Positions 26,955 to 37,240 of a stretch of DNA of 64,000 nucleotides are shown piece by piece. Position numbers and translations under genes: made by a program. Under the pieces are notes generated by a model. The model saw nothing but the letters and a program-made list of their open reading frames with translations, had not been told where the DNA came from and ran no database searches. The DNA is from CAWAQA01 sp963784065 (GTDB taxonomy: Bacteria > Acidobacteriota > Vicinamibacteria > Vicinamibacterales > UBA2999), in NCBI GenBank assembly GCA_963784065.1, contig CAWAQA010000005.1, positions 124,001-188,000 of the forward strand, written 5' to 3'. Each line of letters starts with the position of its first letter. Position 1 is the first letter of the stretch.

Positions 26955-29186
26955 AACCTCACGTTGTACAGCAGCTTCACGTTGCGTCCGACCTCGGGGA
27001 CGAGCTCCTTCAGGAACGACAGGTGGTTGCGATAGAGCTCGTTGGTGACATTGTCCACCCGAAACGTGATCGTGTTCGCCGCACGCGTCGTACCGAACGT
27101 ATAGGAGGCGAACAGCTTCAGCAGAGAGTAGCCGTCGGTCGGGTCCTCGGCGCCGAACACGCGATCCTGCTTCGCAACGGCGGCGATTTCGCCGCCCACC
27201 TGCAGCGCGTTGCGCTGGTAACGCGGCGCGATGCGGACGCGGAACGGAGGAATGCGAGGAAGCGGCGTCCTTGCTGTCCTTCAGCTCACCACGAACGTAG
27301 TCGGCGCCGAGCTCGAGGCCGAAGTCTCCGACAAGGAAGTCGGCGTGCGCCTCGATGCCCTGCAGCAGGCTGTCGGAACCGACGAACTCGACGAGCTGGA
27401 ACTCTTCCAACTCTTCCTCGCTGACGGTGAGGTCCCGATCGGGGAACCGCCCGAGCAGGACATCGCTGCGCTCCTCGAACTGCTCCACCGTGAGCGGGTT
27501 GCGGAAGATGAAGTTGCTGATGTCGTTGCGGAAGTAGGTGATCTCCGCCGAGGCGCGCGGGCCGCGCGCGCGCAGCGACACGTCGAAGCCGAAAGCCCGC
27601 TCCGGATCGAGCTCGGGATTGCCCACCTCGATGGCAAAGTTCCCCGGGTGCACGCCGAGGAAGAAGAGCTCCTCGAGCGCCGGCGTCCGGGATGCGCGCG
27701 CAAGGCTGACCGCCAGCGTGATGCGATCGTTGGCCGCGCCCGGACGGACGAGGAACCCGATGGAGCCCGAGCCGTTCGTGAACTTCCGCTCCATCTCGCC
27801 CGCCGGGCTGTAGCGCGTGTTATCGATGCGGCCGCCCATCTGGAACGTGAAGTGCGGCCACGTCACCTCTTCGTAGATGAACGCGGCGAGCCCGCGCTGG
27901 TCCACACGCGGCGAGAGCGCCTCCTCGCCCGTCGCGTCGAAGGTGCGATCGAGCGCCCACAAACCGGCACTCCCCTTCAGGCGTCCCACCGCGCGGTGCG
28001 ACGCCAGGACGTCGAACTCGTTGGTATCGTTGCGGAACGCGGTGCCGACCTCCGTGCCGTCGAGCTCTTCGTGCTTGTAGCGCCGCACCGCCAGCGATGC
28101 GCGCAACGTGTCGAACGCGCCCTGGCCGTTCTGCGTGCCGCCGCGCAGCGTGAACGCGTGCCGGCGCGGCGTCAGCTGGATGTTGCCGCTCTCGACGAGC
28201 GGAATGCCGTATTTCGTGTCGTCGTAGCCATAGTTCGCGCCGAAATACCCGCGGGTCCCGGTCCAGCCACCGCCCACGCTGGCGAAGCCGCTGCGCAGCT
28301 GCGAGTTGGGCGCCTCGCCTTCCGGCGTCTTGTAGTCTCCCGTATGCCGGCCGCCGCCGCCGAAATGCGCCGCGAATCTGCCGTTGCCCACGTGCATGTC
28401 GGCGGCCGCGCCCGCTTCCGTGGCGGCCGAGCCGGCATCGAACGTGACATTGCCGGTGGCGCCCATGACCGGCCGCGTCGCGATGTCGTCGGTGATGATG
28501 TTGACCAGTCCGCCGATGGCATTCGAGCCGTAGAGCATGGTGGCCGGACCGCGCACGATCTCGATACGCTGCGCGGATGCGGGGTTGACCGGCACGCCGT
28601 GATCGCCGGACTGGCTCGACACGTCGCCGATGCGCTGGCCGTCCTGCAGAATGAGCACGCGGTCGCCATCGAGGCCGCGCACGATCGGCCGCGACGGCCC
28701 GGGGCCCATGCTGCGCATGGCCACGCCGGGCTGATTCTGCAGGGTCGCGCCGATCGAGCTTTCGAGCTGCTTGGTCAGCTCCTGACCCGACAGCACGCTC
28801 GTCGCCTGGAACGCGTCGAACTGGCTCCGCGTCTCGGCACTGACGGTCGTCACCTCCTCGAAGTGCAGTTCCGGATCAATCCGCAGATCGCCGGCGGCGG
28901 CGCCCGGCGCCATCACCTCGCTGCGGCGCGACGAATAGCCCTGCGCGCGCACCGACACGTGGTAGGCCCCCGCGGGGACGTTGTCGAACGTGAAGTTGCC
29001 GGCGGCATCGGATGTCGTCTCGCGACGCAGCTCCTCGAGGAGCACCGTGGCACCGGCAATGGGATCGCCCGACAACGAGTTGATCAAACGGCCTGAAAGC
29101 GTTGCGCCGCCCTGGGCCGCCGCGCCTGTCGAGCACGACAGTGCGGCAACCAGCACGGCGCACGCGGAGAAACGCGTACGGTTCAT
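26951..29186 (-). CDS. TonB-dependent receptor with carboxypeptidase-regulatory N-domain, one frameshift
   Basis: Outer-membrane active transporter of about 745 residues. Signal peptide MNRTRFSACAVLVAALSCST, then a CarboxypepD_reg-like domain (GGATLSGRLINSLSGDPIAG) to about residue 110. The plug domain has TVSAETRSQFDAFQATSVLS, RPIVRGLDGDRVLILQDGQR and IEIVRGPATMLYGSNAIGGL. The beta barrel follows. A break near 27240 shifts to the frame ending SFLKELVPEVGRNVKLLYNV RF, with a terminal Phe as in BAM substrates. The plug (RGLDGDRVLILQDG) resembles metal-type receptors such as ZnuD or CirA; with the His/Cys-rich gene upstream, metal uptake is plausible. Confidence 0.85.
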
Positions 29187-29263
29187 GATGCCTCCGGAAT
29201 GAAATAGAGCCTGTGCACGTGTCCGCCTGCGCGTCGCCTCTGCGACGCGGGCATTCACGTGCT

Positions 29264-29287
29264 GTGGCTTCCGCCTCGAGGCGGAAG
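29264..29287. repeat. REP-like palindrome
   Basis: GTGGCTTCCGCCTCGAGGCG plus GAAG. Variant of the TTCCGGC family, lying in the 105-bp spacer between the His/Cys-rich gene and the TonB receptor gene. Confidence 0.65.
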
Positions 29288-29291
29288 GAGC

Positions 29292-29657
29292 TCAGGCTGT
29301 CGGAGGCGAGCGGAGGGGAGGCTGCGCCGCCAGGGCGGCGGGGGTAACCGCGAAGAACTCGGGATGAACTCGTGGCGTGCTTTCAACAGCCGGCGCGGGC
29401 TGGTACGCGGCTTCCGGTCTCGGCCGGAAGGACCTCGCCCAGTGACACACGAGGCAGTGCAGCGGATGCGCCTCCGCTTCGGAGACGTCGGCCTGGAACC
29501 GGTGCGCGGCCGCGTCGTGCTCCACGAAGATCGGGGCGCAGTCGTGGCCGTGACACTCGACCCAATGCGGGAGCGCGAACGACCCGCCAAAGGTCGCGAG
29601 GGAGAAGAGCAGCGTCGCCCCGATGGAGGCGCGCCGGCGTCGGAACCAGGTCAACAC
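29292..29657 (-). CDS. His/Cys-rich membrane-anchored small protein
   Basis: 121 residues. An N-terminal membrane helix (RASIGATLLFSLATFGGSFA) is followed by clustered potential metal ligands: HWVECHGHDCAPIFVEHDAA, then HPLHCLVCHWARSFR (paired C and H). The C-terminus is Pro/Ala-rich and low complexity. This resembles the DUF2946-like proteins found next to metal TonB receptors, but the similarity is one of layout, not a confident family match. It lies immediately upstream of the receptor on the same strand, so the pair probably functions in metal uptake or delivery. Confidence 0.65.
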   Translation of the reverse strand: MLTWFRRRRASIGATLLFSLATFGGSFALPHWVECHGHDCAPIFVEHDAAAHRFQADVSEAEAHPLHCLVCHWARSFRPRPEAAYQPAPAVESTPRVHPEFFAVTPAALAAQPPLRSPPTA

Positions 29658-30158
29658 GTCGATCGAGCGTAACCACCGTCAACGGAGACTGTCAAGGCAG
29701 CACGAACCGACGGCGCGACGCGCTCGTGTGCGTGCCGCTGGCGGCGATCTGGAAGTCAGCCTGCTGGCCGGCGCCGTCCGCATCAACCTGCATCGGCCGG
29801 TGCGGGCCTTCTTCGACGATCTCTTCAGTAATCCCGCGTCTCACCCCCATGTTCTCGATGCTGCGAGGGGTTCGACGCGGACGAGCTTCGTTTGCCCGCG
29901 ATCCGTTCGACGCCCTCATCTGCGCCGCTTGTGGCTTCCGGCTTCAGCCGGAAGATCCGACCGAGCACTGGACTTCCGCGCTGGAGCCGGAAGCTGCCGG
30001 ACACGCGCTGGCAAGGGGCGCTCGGCGGCGGATATACTTCATTTCGCAGCGTTTTCGGACCGCGCCGCCGCATGAAACCAGGTCTGGCTTTTGCTGTTCT
30101 TCGTGCAATCAAACCCGGTTTCGTTTCCGATCAGCCGAACCCATCCCTGAGGAGCACG
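29658..30158. other. 500-bp intergenic region with a REP palindrome
   Basis: Contains a clean TTCCGGC-type palindrome at 29931-29954 and a partial relative near 29968-29995. A leftward frame of about 50 codons (stop at 29692, ATG 29850) begins MGVRRGITEEIVEEGPHRPM but has no recognised relative; I do not call it. The 3' end should hold the promoter of the dehydrogenase gene. A GAGGAGC ribosome site is seen at 30149-30155, and a small palindrome AAACC-C-GGTTT at 30111-30121. Confidence 0.5.
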
Positions 30159-31688
30159 ATGTCTACCCCTGTCGCCAATCCCGCTTCGCCGTCGCTCGCC
30201 ACGATCCCGCTGTGGATCAACGGCCGGTCCGTCGCCCCACACGGCACCCGGCGCGGCGAGGTCACCAACGCATCGACGGGCGAAGTGGTGCGGTCCGTGC
30301 CGTTCGCGGACGCGCGCGACGTGGATGCGGCCGTCGCCGCGGCGACCGCGGCGTTCCCCGCCTGGCGGGCCGTCCCGCCGCTTCGCCGCTCGCGAATCAT
30401 CACGCGCTTCCGCGAGCTGATGGAGCGCAACCAGAAGGCGCTCGCGACCGTGATCAGCGAGGAGCACGGCAAGGTGTTCCTCGACGCCATGGGCGAAGTC
30501 CAGCGCGGCATCGAAGTGGTCGAGTTCGCGGCGGGCGCGCCCCACCTGCTGAAGGGCTCGCACTCGGAGTCGGTCGGCCGCGGCGTGGACGCGTATTCGC
30601 GGCTCGAGCCGGTCGGCGTCTGCGCCGGGATCACGCCGTTCAATTTCCCGGCGATGGTGCCGATGTGGATGTTCCCGCTCGCGCTCGTGTGCGGGAACAC
30701 CTTCATCCTCAAGCCGTCGGAGAAGGATCCGTCGGCCGGCGTCATGATGGCGGAACTGCTGAAGGAGGCCGGGCTCCCCGAGGGTGTCTTCAACGTCGTG
30801 CACGGCGACAAGGAAGCGGTGGACGCCATCCTGCACCATCCGGGCATTCACGCGGTGTCGTTCGTCGGATCCACGCCGATCGCGAAGTACATCTATTCGA
30901 CGGCGGCGGCGGCCGGAAAGCGCGTGCAGGCGCTCGGCGGCGCCAAGAACCACGCCGTGGTGCTGCCGGACGCCGACCTGGGCTTTGCCGCCGACGCGCT
31001 CATCGGTGCCGCCTACGGCTCGGCCGGCGAACGCTGCATGGCGATCTCCGCGATCGTGGCGGTCGGCGAGGCTGGCGACCGGCTCGTCTCCACGCTGGCG
31101 GAGAAAGCCAGGACGCTGAAGATCGGCCCCGGCACCGGCGAGGACATGGACATGGGCCCGCTCGTGACCTGCGCGCACCGCGACAAGGTGCAGGGCTACA
31201 TCGACACCGGCGTCAAGGAGGGCGCGCGCCTGATCGTGGACGGACGCGGGTTGAAGGTGCCGGGCTGCGAAGGCGGCTTCTTCCTCGGGCCCACGCTCTT
31301 CGATCACGTCACGCCCGAGATGACGATCTACAAGGACGAGATCTTCGGGCCCGTGCTGGTCGTGCTCCGCGCGAATACGCTCGACGAGGCCATCGACCTC
31401 GTGAACAGGAACCCGTATGGAAACGGCACGGCCCTGTTCACGAACTCGGGCGGCGCCGCCCGCCGTTTCGAGGAGCAGATCGAGGTCGGCATGGTCGGCA
31501 TCAACGTGCCGATCCCGGTGCCGATGGCGTTCTACTCGTTTGGCGGCTGGAAACAGTCGCTGTTCGGCGACCTGCACGTGCACGGCATGGAAGGCGTCTC
31601 CTTCTACACGCGCACGAAGGCCATCACCAGCCGCTGGCCGAAGGGCGACGTCGTGTCATCGGCGTTCATCATGCCGACGCTCGGCTGA
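30159..31688 (+). CDS. mmsA: CoA-acylating methylmalonate-semialdehyde dehydrogenase
   Basis: Converts methylmalonate or malonate semialdehyde plus CoA and NAD to propionyl- or acetyl-CoA (valine, beta-alanine or inositol degradation). 509 residues; a short leader precedes IPLWINGRSVAPHGTRRGEV. Rossmann and active-site features: CAGITPFNFPAMVPMWMFPL, HAVSFVGSTPIAKYIYSTAA, ALGGAKNHAVVLPDADL and the catalytic GSAGERCMAIS (Cys293). The Arg residues typical of the CoA-dependent subfamily and GGWKQSLFGDLHVHGMEGVS near the end support this over ordinary aldehyde dehydrogenases. Preceded by GAGGAGC. Stands alone. Confidence 0.93.
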   Translation: MSTPVANPASPSLATIPLWINGRSVAPHGTRRGEVTNASTGEVVRSVPFADARDVDAAVAAATAAFPAWRAVPPLRRSRIITRFRELMERNQKALATVISEEHGKVFLDAMGEVQRGIEVVEFAAGAPHLLKGSHSESVGRGVDAYSRLEPVGVCAGITPFNFPAMVPMWMFPLALVCGNTFILKPSEKDPSAGVMMAELLKEAGLPEGVFNVVHGDKEAVDAILHHPGIHAVSFVGSTPIAKYIYSTAAAAGKRVQALGGAKNHAVVLPDADLGFAADALIGAAYGSAGERCMAISAIVAVGEAGDRLVSTLAEKARTLKIGPGTGEDMDMGPLVTCAHRDKVQGYIDTGVKEGARLIVDGRGLKVPGCEGGFFLGPTLFDHVTPEMTIYKDEIFGPVLVVLRANTLDEAIDLVNRNPYGNGTALFTNSGGAARRFEEQIEVGMVGINVPIPVPMAFYSFGGWKQSLFGDLHVHGMEGVSFYTRTKAITSRWPKGDVVSSAFIMPTLG

Positions 31689-31766
31689 CCCAGGCACCAC
31701 ATCGAGCGTTCGGTAGGCCGGCAAGCGACCTTCGGGCCGCACTGCCAGGTCTGCCCGCTACCGCAC

Positions 31767-34731
31767 CTATTTCAATGCGTTTCTCATCGCCTCGGCGAGG
31801 TGAATCGCGCGCCGGCCGGTCAGCTGCCCGATCTGCTCCTGGCAACTGAATCCATCGGCGACAATCACCGTGTCTTCCGCCGTCTTGCGCACGGCCGGGA
31901 GAAGCCGGCGTTCGCCGATCGCCTTCGACACCTCGAACTTCTCCGCCGAGAACCCGAACGGCCCTGCCATGCCGCAGCATCCCGCGTCGGGCGACTGGAC
32001 CTCGGCGCCCATCTTCCGCAGCAGCGCCTCCTCGTGATCCATCTTGATGATCGCCTTCTGATGGCAGTGTCCGTGAAGCAGGACCTTGCCTGACAGCCGC
32101 GGCGCCGCATAGTCGGGCACCTGCTTCATCAGGAACTCGCTCAGGACGAACGTCTGGCGGCGAAGCTTGTCGGCGCGCGGATCGTCGGGGAATAGATTCC
32201 GCAGCTCGTCACGGAAGACCGACGCGCAACTCGGCTCCAGGACGACCATCGGGTAGCCCGCGTCGATCTGCGGCCCGAGCTCGAGCATCACATGCTGCAG
32301 GTACTGCCTGGCCTGCGTGAGCAGGCCGAAGTCATACAGGGGACGGCCGCAGCACAGGTGGCCGCGTGGAACGCTGACGCGGAAGCCCGCCGCCTGCAGC
32401 ACCTCGAGCGCCGCCACGCTCGTCTGCGGGTGGAAGTAGTTGTTGAAGGTGTCCACCCAGAGGATCACCTCGCGCCCCGTGGACCGCGGCGCGGCGCCGA
32501 TGCCGACGGTCGGTACCCGGCGCTTCGCGGCCAGGCGCCTGAAATTCACCGTCGCCAGGCGCGGAGTCTGGCGTTCCGGCGCCAGCTTGAGCGCGCGACG
32601 CATCAGACGCGCTCAGTCCGGGGGCGGTGTTCATGAAGTTGGCGAGGCGCGGCGCCAACGACCCGAGCCTCGCCCAGCGATCGACCATGCCGAAGGCGTA
32701 CGCCTCGAGCGGCCGCGAATGCGTCTCGTAGTAGTGCGACAGGAACTCGGAGCGGTAGGTGGCGATGTCCACGTTGGTCGGACACTCGGACTTGCACGCC
32801 TTGCACGACAGGCACAGGTCGAGCGACTTCTTGACGTCCTCGTTGCCCCAGTCGCCGTCGATGACCTCGCCCTGCAGCACCTCGAACAGCATGTGCGCGC
32901 GGCCGCGCGTGCTGTGCTCCTCTTCGAGCGTCGCCATGTAGCTCGGGCACATCGTGCCGTAGTCGCCCTTGCGGCATTCGCCCACCCCGATGCAGCGCAG
33001 CGACGCCTTGGCGAACGAGCCATCGTCATCGGGGAACTTGAAGTGCGTCGGCGGGTCGAGCGGCTTGTAGTCGGCGCCCAGCCGCAGGTTCTCGGTCGGC
33101 TGGTAGGCGTCGATCAGCTTGTGGGGATTCAGCTTGTTGCCCGGATCCCAGATGGCCTTGAACTCGCGGAGCCCTTCCATCAGCTCGGGACCGAACATCT
33201 TCGGCAGCAGCGCGCCGCGCGACTGGCCGTCACCGTGCTCGCCCGAGATCGATCCGCCGTAGTGCACCACGAGGTCGGCGGCGCGGTCCACGAACTCGCC
33301 GTACTTCCGGATGCCCGGCTCGCTCCGCAGGTCGAAGCTGACCTGCATGTGAATGCACCCGTGGCCGAAGTGCCCGTAGTACGCCGCCTGGTAGTTGTAT
33401 TCGTCGAGGAGCCGGCGCAGGTCGCGCAGGTACCCGCCCAGCTTGGCCGGCGGAACGGCCGAATCGTCCCACCCTTCGTAGCGCGGCGGAAGGCCCGGCG
33501 CGGAAATAGCGGCGCGCGGGCCGGACTCGCGAATCTTCCAGACGGCCCTGGCTTCGTCCTTCGAATACAACCGGATATCCGGCGTGCCCGGCAGCCGCTG
33601 CAGCCGCTCGATGAGACGCTGCGCCATCGCGTCGGCCGTCGGCGCATCGTTGGCGCCGAACTCCGCCAGCAGCAGGCCGCGTCCTTCGGGAATCAGCTCG
33701 AGATTCGGCGCGCCCTTGCGCCGCAGCGCGTCGATCATGACGCCTTCGAACCCTTCGAGGCCGATCGGCAGGCACTCGAGGATCTCCGGTACCTGATCGG
33801 CGGCCAGGAATACGTCGGCGTATCCAAGACCGACGAGCGAGCGGTGCTGCGGGCTTGGAATCAGCCGCATCTTCGCTTCGAGCACGATGGCGCAGGTGCC
33901 TTCGCTCCCGACGAGCGCGCGGGCGACGTTGAATCCGTTTTCCGGCAGCAGCTGATCGAGGTTGTAGCCGGACACGCGCCTGGGGATGTCCGGGTATCGC
34001 TGCCGGACGAGCGGGGCATACCGATCCCGGATGCTCTTGAGTCGCGAATAGATGTCGCCGCGACGCCCGCCCTCCCTGATGATCGCGGCGAGCTCCTGGT
34101 CGCTGGTCGGTCCGACCGTGAGCTGCGTGCCGTCGTAGAGGAGGATGCGCAGTTCCTCGACGTTGTCCACGGTCTTGCCGGCGAGGAGCGAGTGCGTTCC
34201 GCACGAGTTGTTCCCGACCATGCCCCCGAGCGTGCACCGGCTGTGCGTGGAGGGATCGGGCCCGAACGTGAGCTGGTGCTCCTCGGCGCGATTCCGCAGG
34301 GTGTCGCAGACGACGCCCGGCTGCACCCGGCCGAAGCCCTGGCGCGGGTCGAGCTCGAGGATCTGGTTCATGTACTTCGTGAAGTCGAGCACCACCGCGA
34401 CGTTGCAGCACTGCCCGGCGAGGCTGGTGCCGGCGCCGCGCGGCAGCACGGGTGCGTCGTACTTCCGGCACGCCGCCACCGCCGCGATCACGTCGTCCAC
34501 GTCGCGGGGAACCACGAGGCCGATGGGCACCTGGCGGTAGTTCGAGCCGTCGGTCGCGTAGAGGGCGCGGCTGCCGCGGTCGAAGCGGACTTCGCCCCTG
34601 ACGGTGCGCCTCAGCTCCTGTTCGAGATCCGCCGCCTGCCCGAATGAGTCAACCGGCTTCGCGTGAGAGCTCAGTGGCAGCGGCAGCATCTCCAGCATCG
34701 TGCCGCTGGAGGATTCCAAGGGTGTCTTCAT
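31767..34731 (-). CDS. FAD-binding and Fe-S-binding dehydrogenase (glycolate/D-2-hydroxyacid type), one frameshift
   Basis: Membrane-associated flavoprotein that oxidises a 2-hydroxyacid (D-lactate, glycolate or 2-hydroxyglutarate), about 985 residues. The start is the ATG at 34731. The FAD domain includes IGLVVPRDVDDVIAAVAACR, VLPRGAGTSLAGQCCNVAVV and GGMVGNNSCGTHSLLAGKTV; the FAD-oxidase C domain has YGHFGHGCIHMQVSFDLRS and GGSISGEHGDGQSRGALLPK. Then the ferredoxin-type CxxCxxC region CLSCKACKSECPTNVDIATY. A one-base break near 32620 is followed by the C-terminal CCG domains (GHLCCGRPLYDFGLL and PDAGCCGMAGPFGFS), which hold a HdrB-like cluster. Its start overlaps the repeat region before the aminotransferase gene. 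Confidence 0.86.
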
Positions 34732-34739
34732 AGGTCCAT

Positions 34740-34866
34740 GTAAAGTGGGCAGCTGGCAGCAGGCAGCGGGCAGTGACCATGGTCCGATGCCGCAGAGTCT
34801 GATGCCAGTATTTCACCCGATTGTCCGTCGCAGGTCCGCTGCCGGCTGCCAGCTGCCGGCTGCCGG
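34740..34866. repeat. GGCAGC/CTGCCGGC repeat region
   Basis: Short degenerate direct repeats: GGCAGCTGGCAGCAGGCAGC on one side and CTGCCGGCTGCCAGCTGCCG on the other, which are mutually complementary, so the region can fold back on itself across about 120 bp. Similar GGCAGC units occur at 39301-39325, 39400-39428 and 60476-60690. Confidence 0.6.
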
Positions 34867-34870
34867 CGAC

Positions 34871-36080
34871 CTATGAAAGTACCGCCTCGGGTTTCCTGTC
34901 CGCAACGGTCAGCGACTCGAGCGCCGCCATCACGCCGCCGTCCTTGTGAGGCACGTTGGCGAGGCGGAGGCCCATCTCGACGCCGCCGAGCGTGCCGACC
35001 AGCATCAGGTCGTTGAACGAATCCGAGGTGGCCGATGCGGAAGACCTTGCTCGCAAGCTTGCCGAGACCGGCGCCGAGCGACATGTCGAAGTTCTCGAGG
35101 ATCGTCGACCGCAGGCGGTCCGCGTCGTGTCCCTCGGGCATGTAAATCGCGGTCAACGAGCTCGAGTACTCGCGCGGATCCTCGCAGACGATCTCGAGCC
35201 CCCACGCCTGTACCGCGGCGCGCGTCGCCTCGGCGTACCGCTGATGGCGGCGGAACACGTTGGCCCACCCTTCCTCGTTCAGCATGTGCAGCGCTTCGCG
35301 CAACCCGTAGAGCAGGTTCGTCGCCGGCGTGTAGGGGAAGAACCCGTTCGCGTTGGGCTTCAGAATCGCGCTCCCACTCCCAGTACGACTTCGGCAGCCT
35401 GGCCTTCCGGCTCGCGGCGAGCGCCTTCTCGGAAATGGCGTTGAAGCCGAGCCCGGGAGGTAGCATCAGGCCCTTCTGCGAGCCCGCGACCGTGACGTCC
35501 ACTTCCCACTCATCGTGGCGGAAGTCGATGGAGCCGAGCGACGAGATGGTGTCCACGATCAGCAGCGCCGGGTGGCGCGCGGCGTTCATCGCGCGCCGCA
35601 CGTCGGCGATGCGGCTCGTGACGCCGGTGGAGGTCTCGTTGTGAACCGCGATGACGGCTTTGATCGAATGGTCGCGCGTCCGCCGACAGCCGGGCCTCGA
35701 CCTCCTCGGGAACGACGCCGCGGCGCCAGGTCCCGGGGGCGTATTCGACCTGCAGGCCGAGCTTCTCGGCCTGATGCCGCCAGGCAACGTGCGAGAACCA
35801 GCCCGTCTCCATGATGAGGACCCGGTCCCCGGGGGAGAGCGTATTCACCATGGCGGCTTCACACGCGCCGGTCCCTGATGAGGGGTACACAATCACCGGG
35901 CCGCGCGTCTGGAATGCCGGACGCAGGGCTTCGAGCACCTCGGAGCCCAGCTTGCTGAACTCCGGTCCCCGGTGGTCGATGGTCGGGTAATCCATGGCCC
36001 GCAGCACCCGGTCGGGAACGTTGGTAGGCCCAGGAATCTGCAGGAAATGTCGCCCGGTACCGAATACTCATTCGCGTGCT
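34871..36080 (-). CDS. Serine-glyoxylate/alanine-glyoxylate-type aminotransferase, about four frameshifts
   Basis: PLP-dependent class V aminotransferase in at least four frame segments. Segments in order: GRHFLQIPGPTNVPDRVLRA and MDYPTIDHRGPEFSKLGSEV with YPSSGTGACEAAMVNTLSPG (frame A); KAVIAVHNETSTGVTSRIAD and VTVAGSQKGLMLPPGLGFNA (PLP lysine in SQKGLM) in frame B after about 35680; LHMLNEEGWANVFRRHQRYA in frame C after about 35365; and FNDLMLVGTLGGVEMGLRLA in frame D after about 35030, stop at 34871. The N-terminus also seems shifted, and no start codon fits PGRHFLQIPG. All catalytic parts are conserved. The density of breaks is the highest in the window, so a real pseudogene cannot be excluded. 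Likely partner of the hydroxyacid dehydrogenase in glyoxylate/serine metabolism. Confidence 0.75.
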
Positions 36081-36181
36081 CCGTCTGAGAGAAGGGTCGG
36101 CCGAGGATATACCGGATTGCCCCCCGAAAGGGAGACGTGCCATGATGCCCGCCTCAACGACTTTACCAATTTGGAGGCGGT

Positions 36182-37228
36182 ATGCGGCTGACCCGGTGCG
36201 GGTTTGTGTTCGCGTTCATTCTGTGCGGAGTTCTCATTCTGCCGTCGAGCTCGCTCGCCCAGGCTTTCGATTTCAGCAAGGAGCCGGCGTGCCAGTCCCT
36301 GACCGCCACGTCAATGGGGGGAGAGGCGCCGAAGAGCCCGAACCTCATCGTGGTTCGGTACCTTGGCTCGTCCAACCATGAGATCGCCTACCGGAACACG
36401 GTCCTGCTCCTGGACGCCCATTACGCGCGTCTGCCGCCGGCACGGCCCCTCGGGTTCGTCCGCGAGGACGTCAAGAAGGCCGACGCCCTCCTGATCGGCC
36501 ACGGCCACGGCGACCACATGTCGGATGCGCCGTTCGTGGCGCAGCGGACGGGCGCCCGCCTGCTCGGAGCGCCCATCACGGCGGAGCAGGCGAAGAAGAT
36601 GGGGCTCGACGAAAAGCAGATCGTCACGGTCACCGGGAAAGGCGGAGAGGCGCAGAAAATCAAGGACGTCATGGTGGAGCCGATGCTCGCCCGCCACGGC
36701 GACGGCAGCGAGGAGGTCGGGAAAGCGGCATCGGCCGCGTTCCGCGCGCTGCAGGCGGCCGTCGGCATCGCCCGCACGCCCGAGCAGCAGCAGGCGGCAC
36801 GAGCCGCGCAGCAGGGCGCCAACGACCCGCGCCTCCCGCTGGAGGGCGTCATCAGCTATCTCCTCACCTTCGGCGATGACTTTCGCATCATCTTCCGCGA
36901 CACCTCCGGCGTCGACGAAACGGGCAACGGCACCGAGGCGGAGCGGGCCGTCATGAAGCGGATCGGCCGCACCGACCTCGCGATCGTGTCGTATTCCATC
37001 CTCATCCCGCAGGGTCAGACGACGACGATCCCGCTCGTGCGCCTCTACAATCCGAGGTACTACATGCCCACCCACCACGATGAAGTGGGCGCCGGGCGCC
37101 TCGACACCCCGCTGGAGCCGCTGCTGGTCAAGCTCCGCGACGAGATGAACGTCAAGGGCGTGTCACCGCTCTATCGCACGCCGGTGTGCTTCGACACGAA
37201 GAGCAAGGCGATGTTCGTTGGACCCTGA
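36182..37228 (+). CDS. Secreted metallo-beta-lactamase-like hydrolase
   Basis: 348 residues with a signal peptide (FAFILCGVLILPSSSLAQA). The MBL-like metal site is ALLIGHGHGDHMSDAPFVAQ, residues about 104-123. A further likely metal ligand lies in YYMPTHHDEVGAGRL. Between these is an Ala/Gln-rich insertion (about residues 180-215). The general fold resembles UlaG-type MBL proteins, which are usually cytoplasmic; the secretion signal here is notable. It is followed 12 bp later by the HisD-like gene, so they probably form a unit. Confidence 0.82.
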   Translation: MRLTRCGFVFAFILCGVLILPSSSLAQAFDFSKEPACQSLTATSMGGEAPKSPNLIVVRYLGSSNHEIAYRNTVLLLDAHYARLPPARPLGFVREDVKKADALLIGHGHGDHMSDAPFVAQRTGARLLGAPITAEQAKKMGLDEKQIVTVTGKGGEAQKIKDVMVEPMLARHGDGSEEVGKAASAAFRALQAAVGIARTPEQQQAARAAQQGANDPRLPLEGVISYLLTFGDDFRIIFRDTSGVDETGNGTEAERAVMKRIGRTDLAIVSYSILIPQGQTTTIPLVRLYNPRYYMPTHHDEVGAGRLDTPLEPLLVKLRDEMNVKGVSPLYRTPVCFDTKSKAMFVGP

Positions 37229-37240
37229 GGCGCGGCTGAC

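Noticed and set aside
27231..29096. Long rightward frame over the TonB receptor
   Set aside because: Antisense shadow; the leftward frame contains the plug and barrel motifs.
29692..29850. Short leftward ORF MGVRRGITEEIV...
   Set aside because: Only about 50 codons, with no domain, and in a repeat-bearing spacer; not enough support.
30111..30121. AAACC-C-GGTTT palindrome before the dehydrogenase gene as an operator
   Set aside because: Only 5-bp arms, expected by chance; no second copy seen.
32440..34647. 735-codon rightward frame
   Set aside because: Antisense to the FAD/Fe-S dehydrogenase, whose cofactor motifs are clear.
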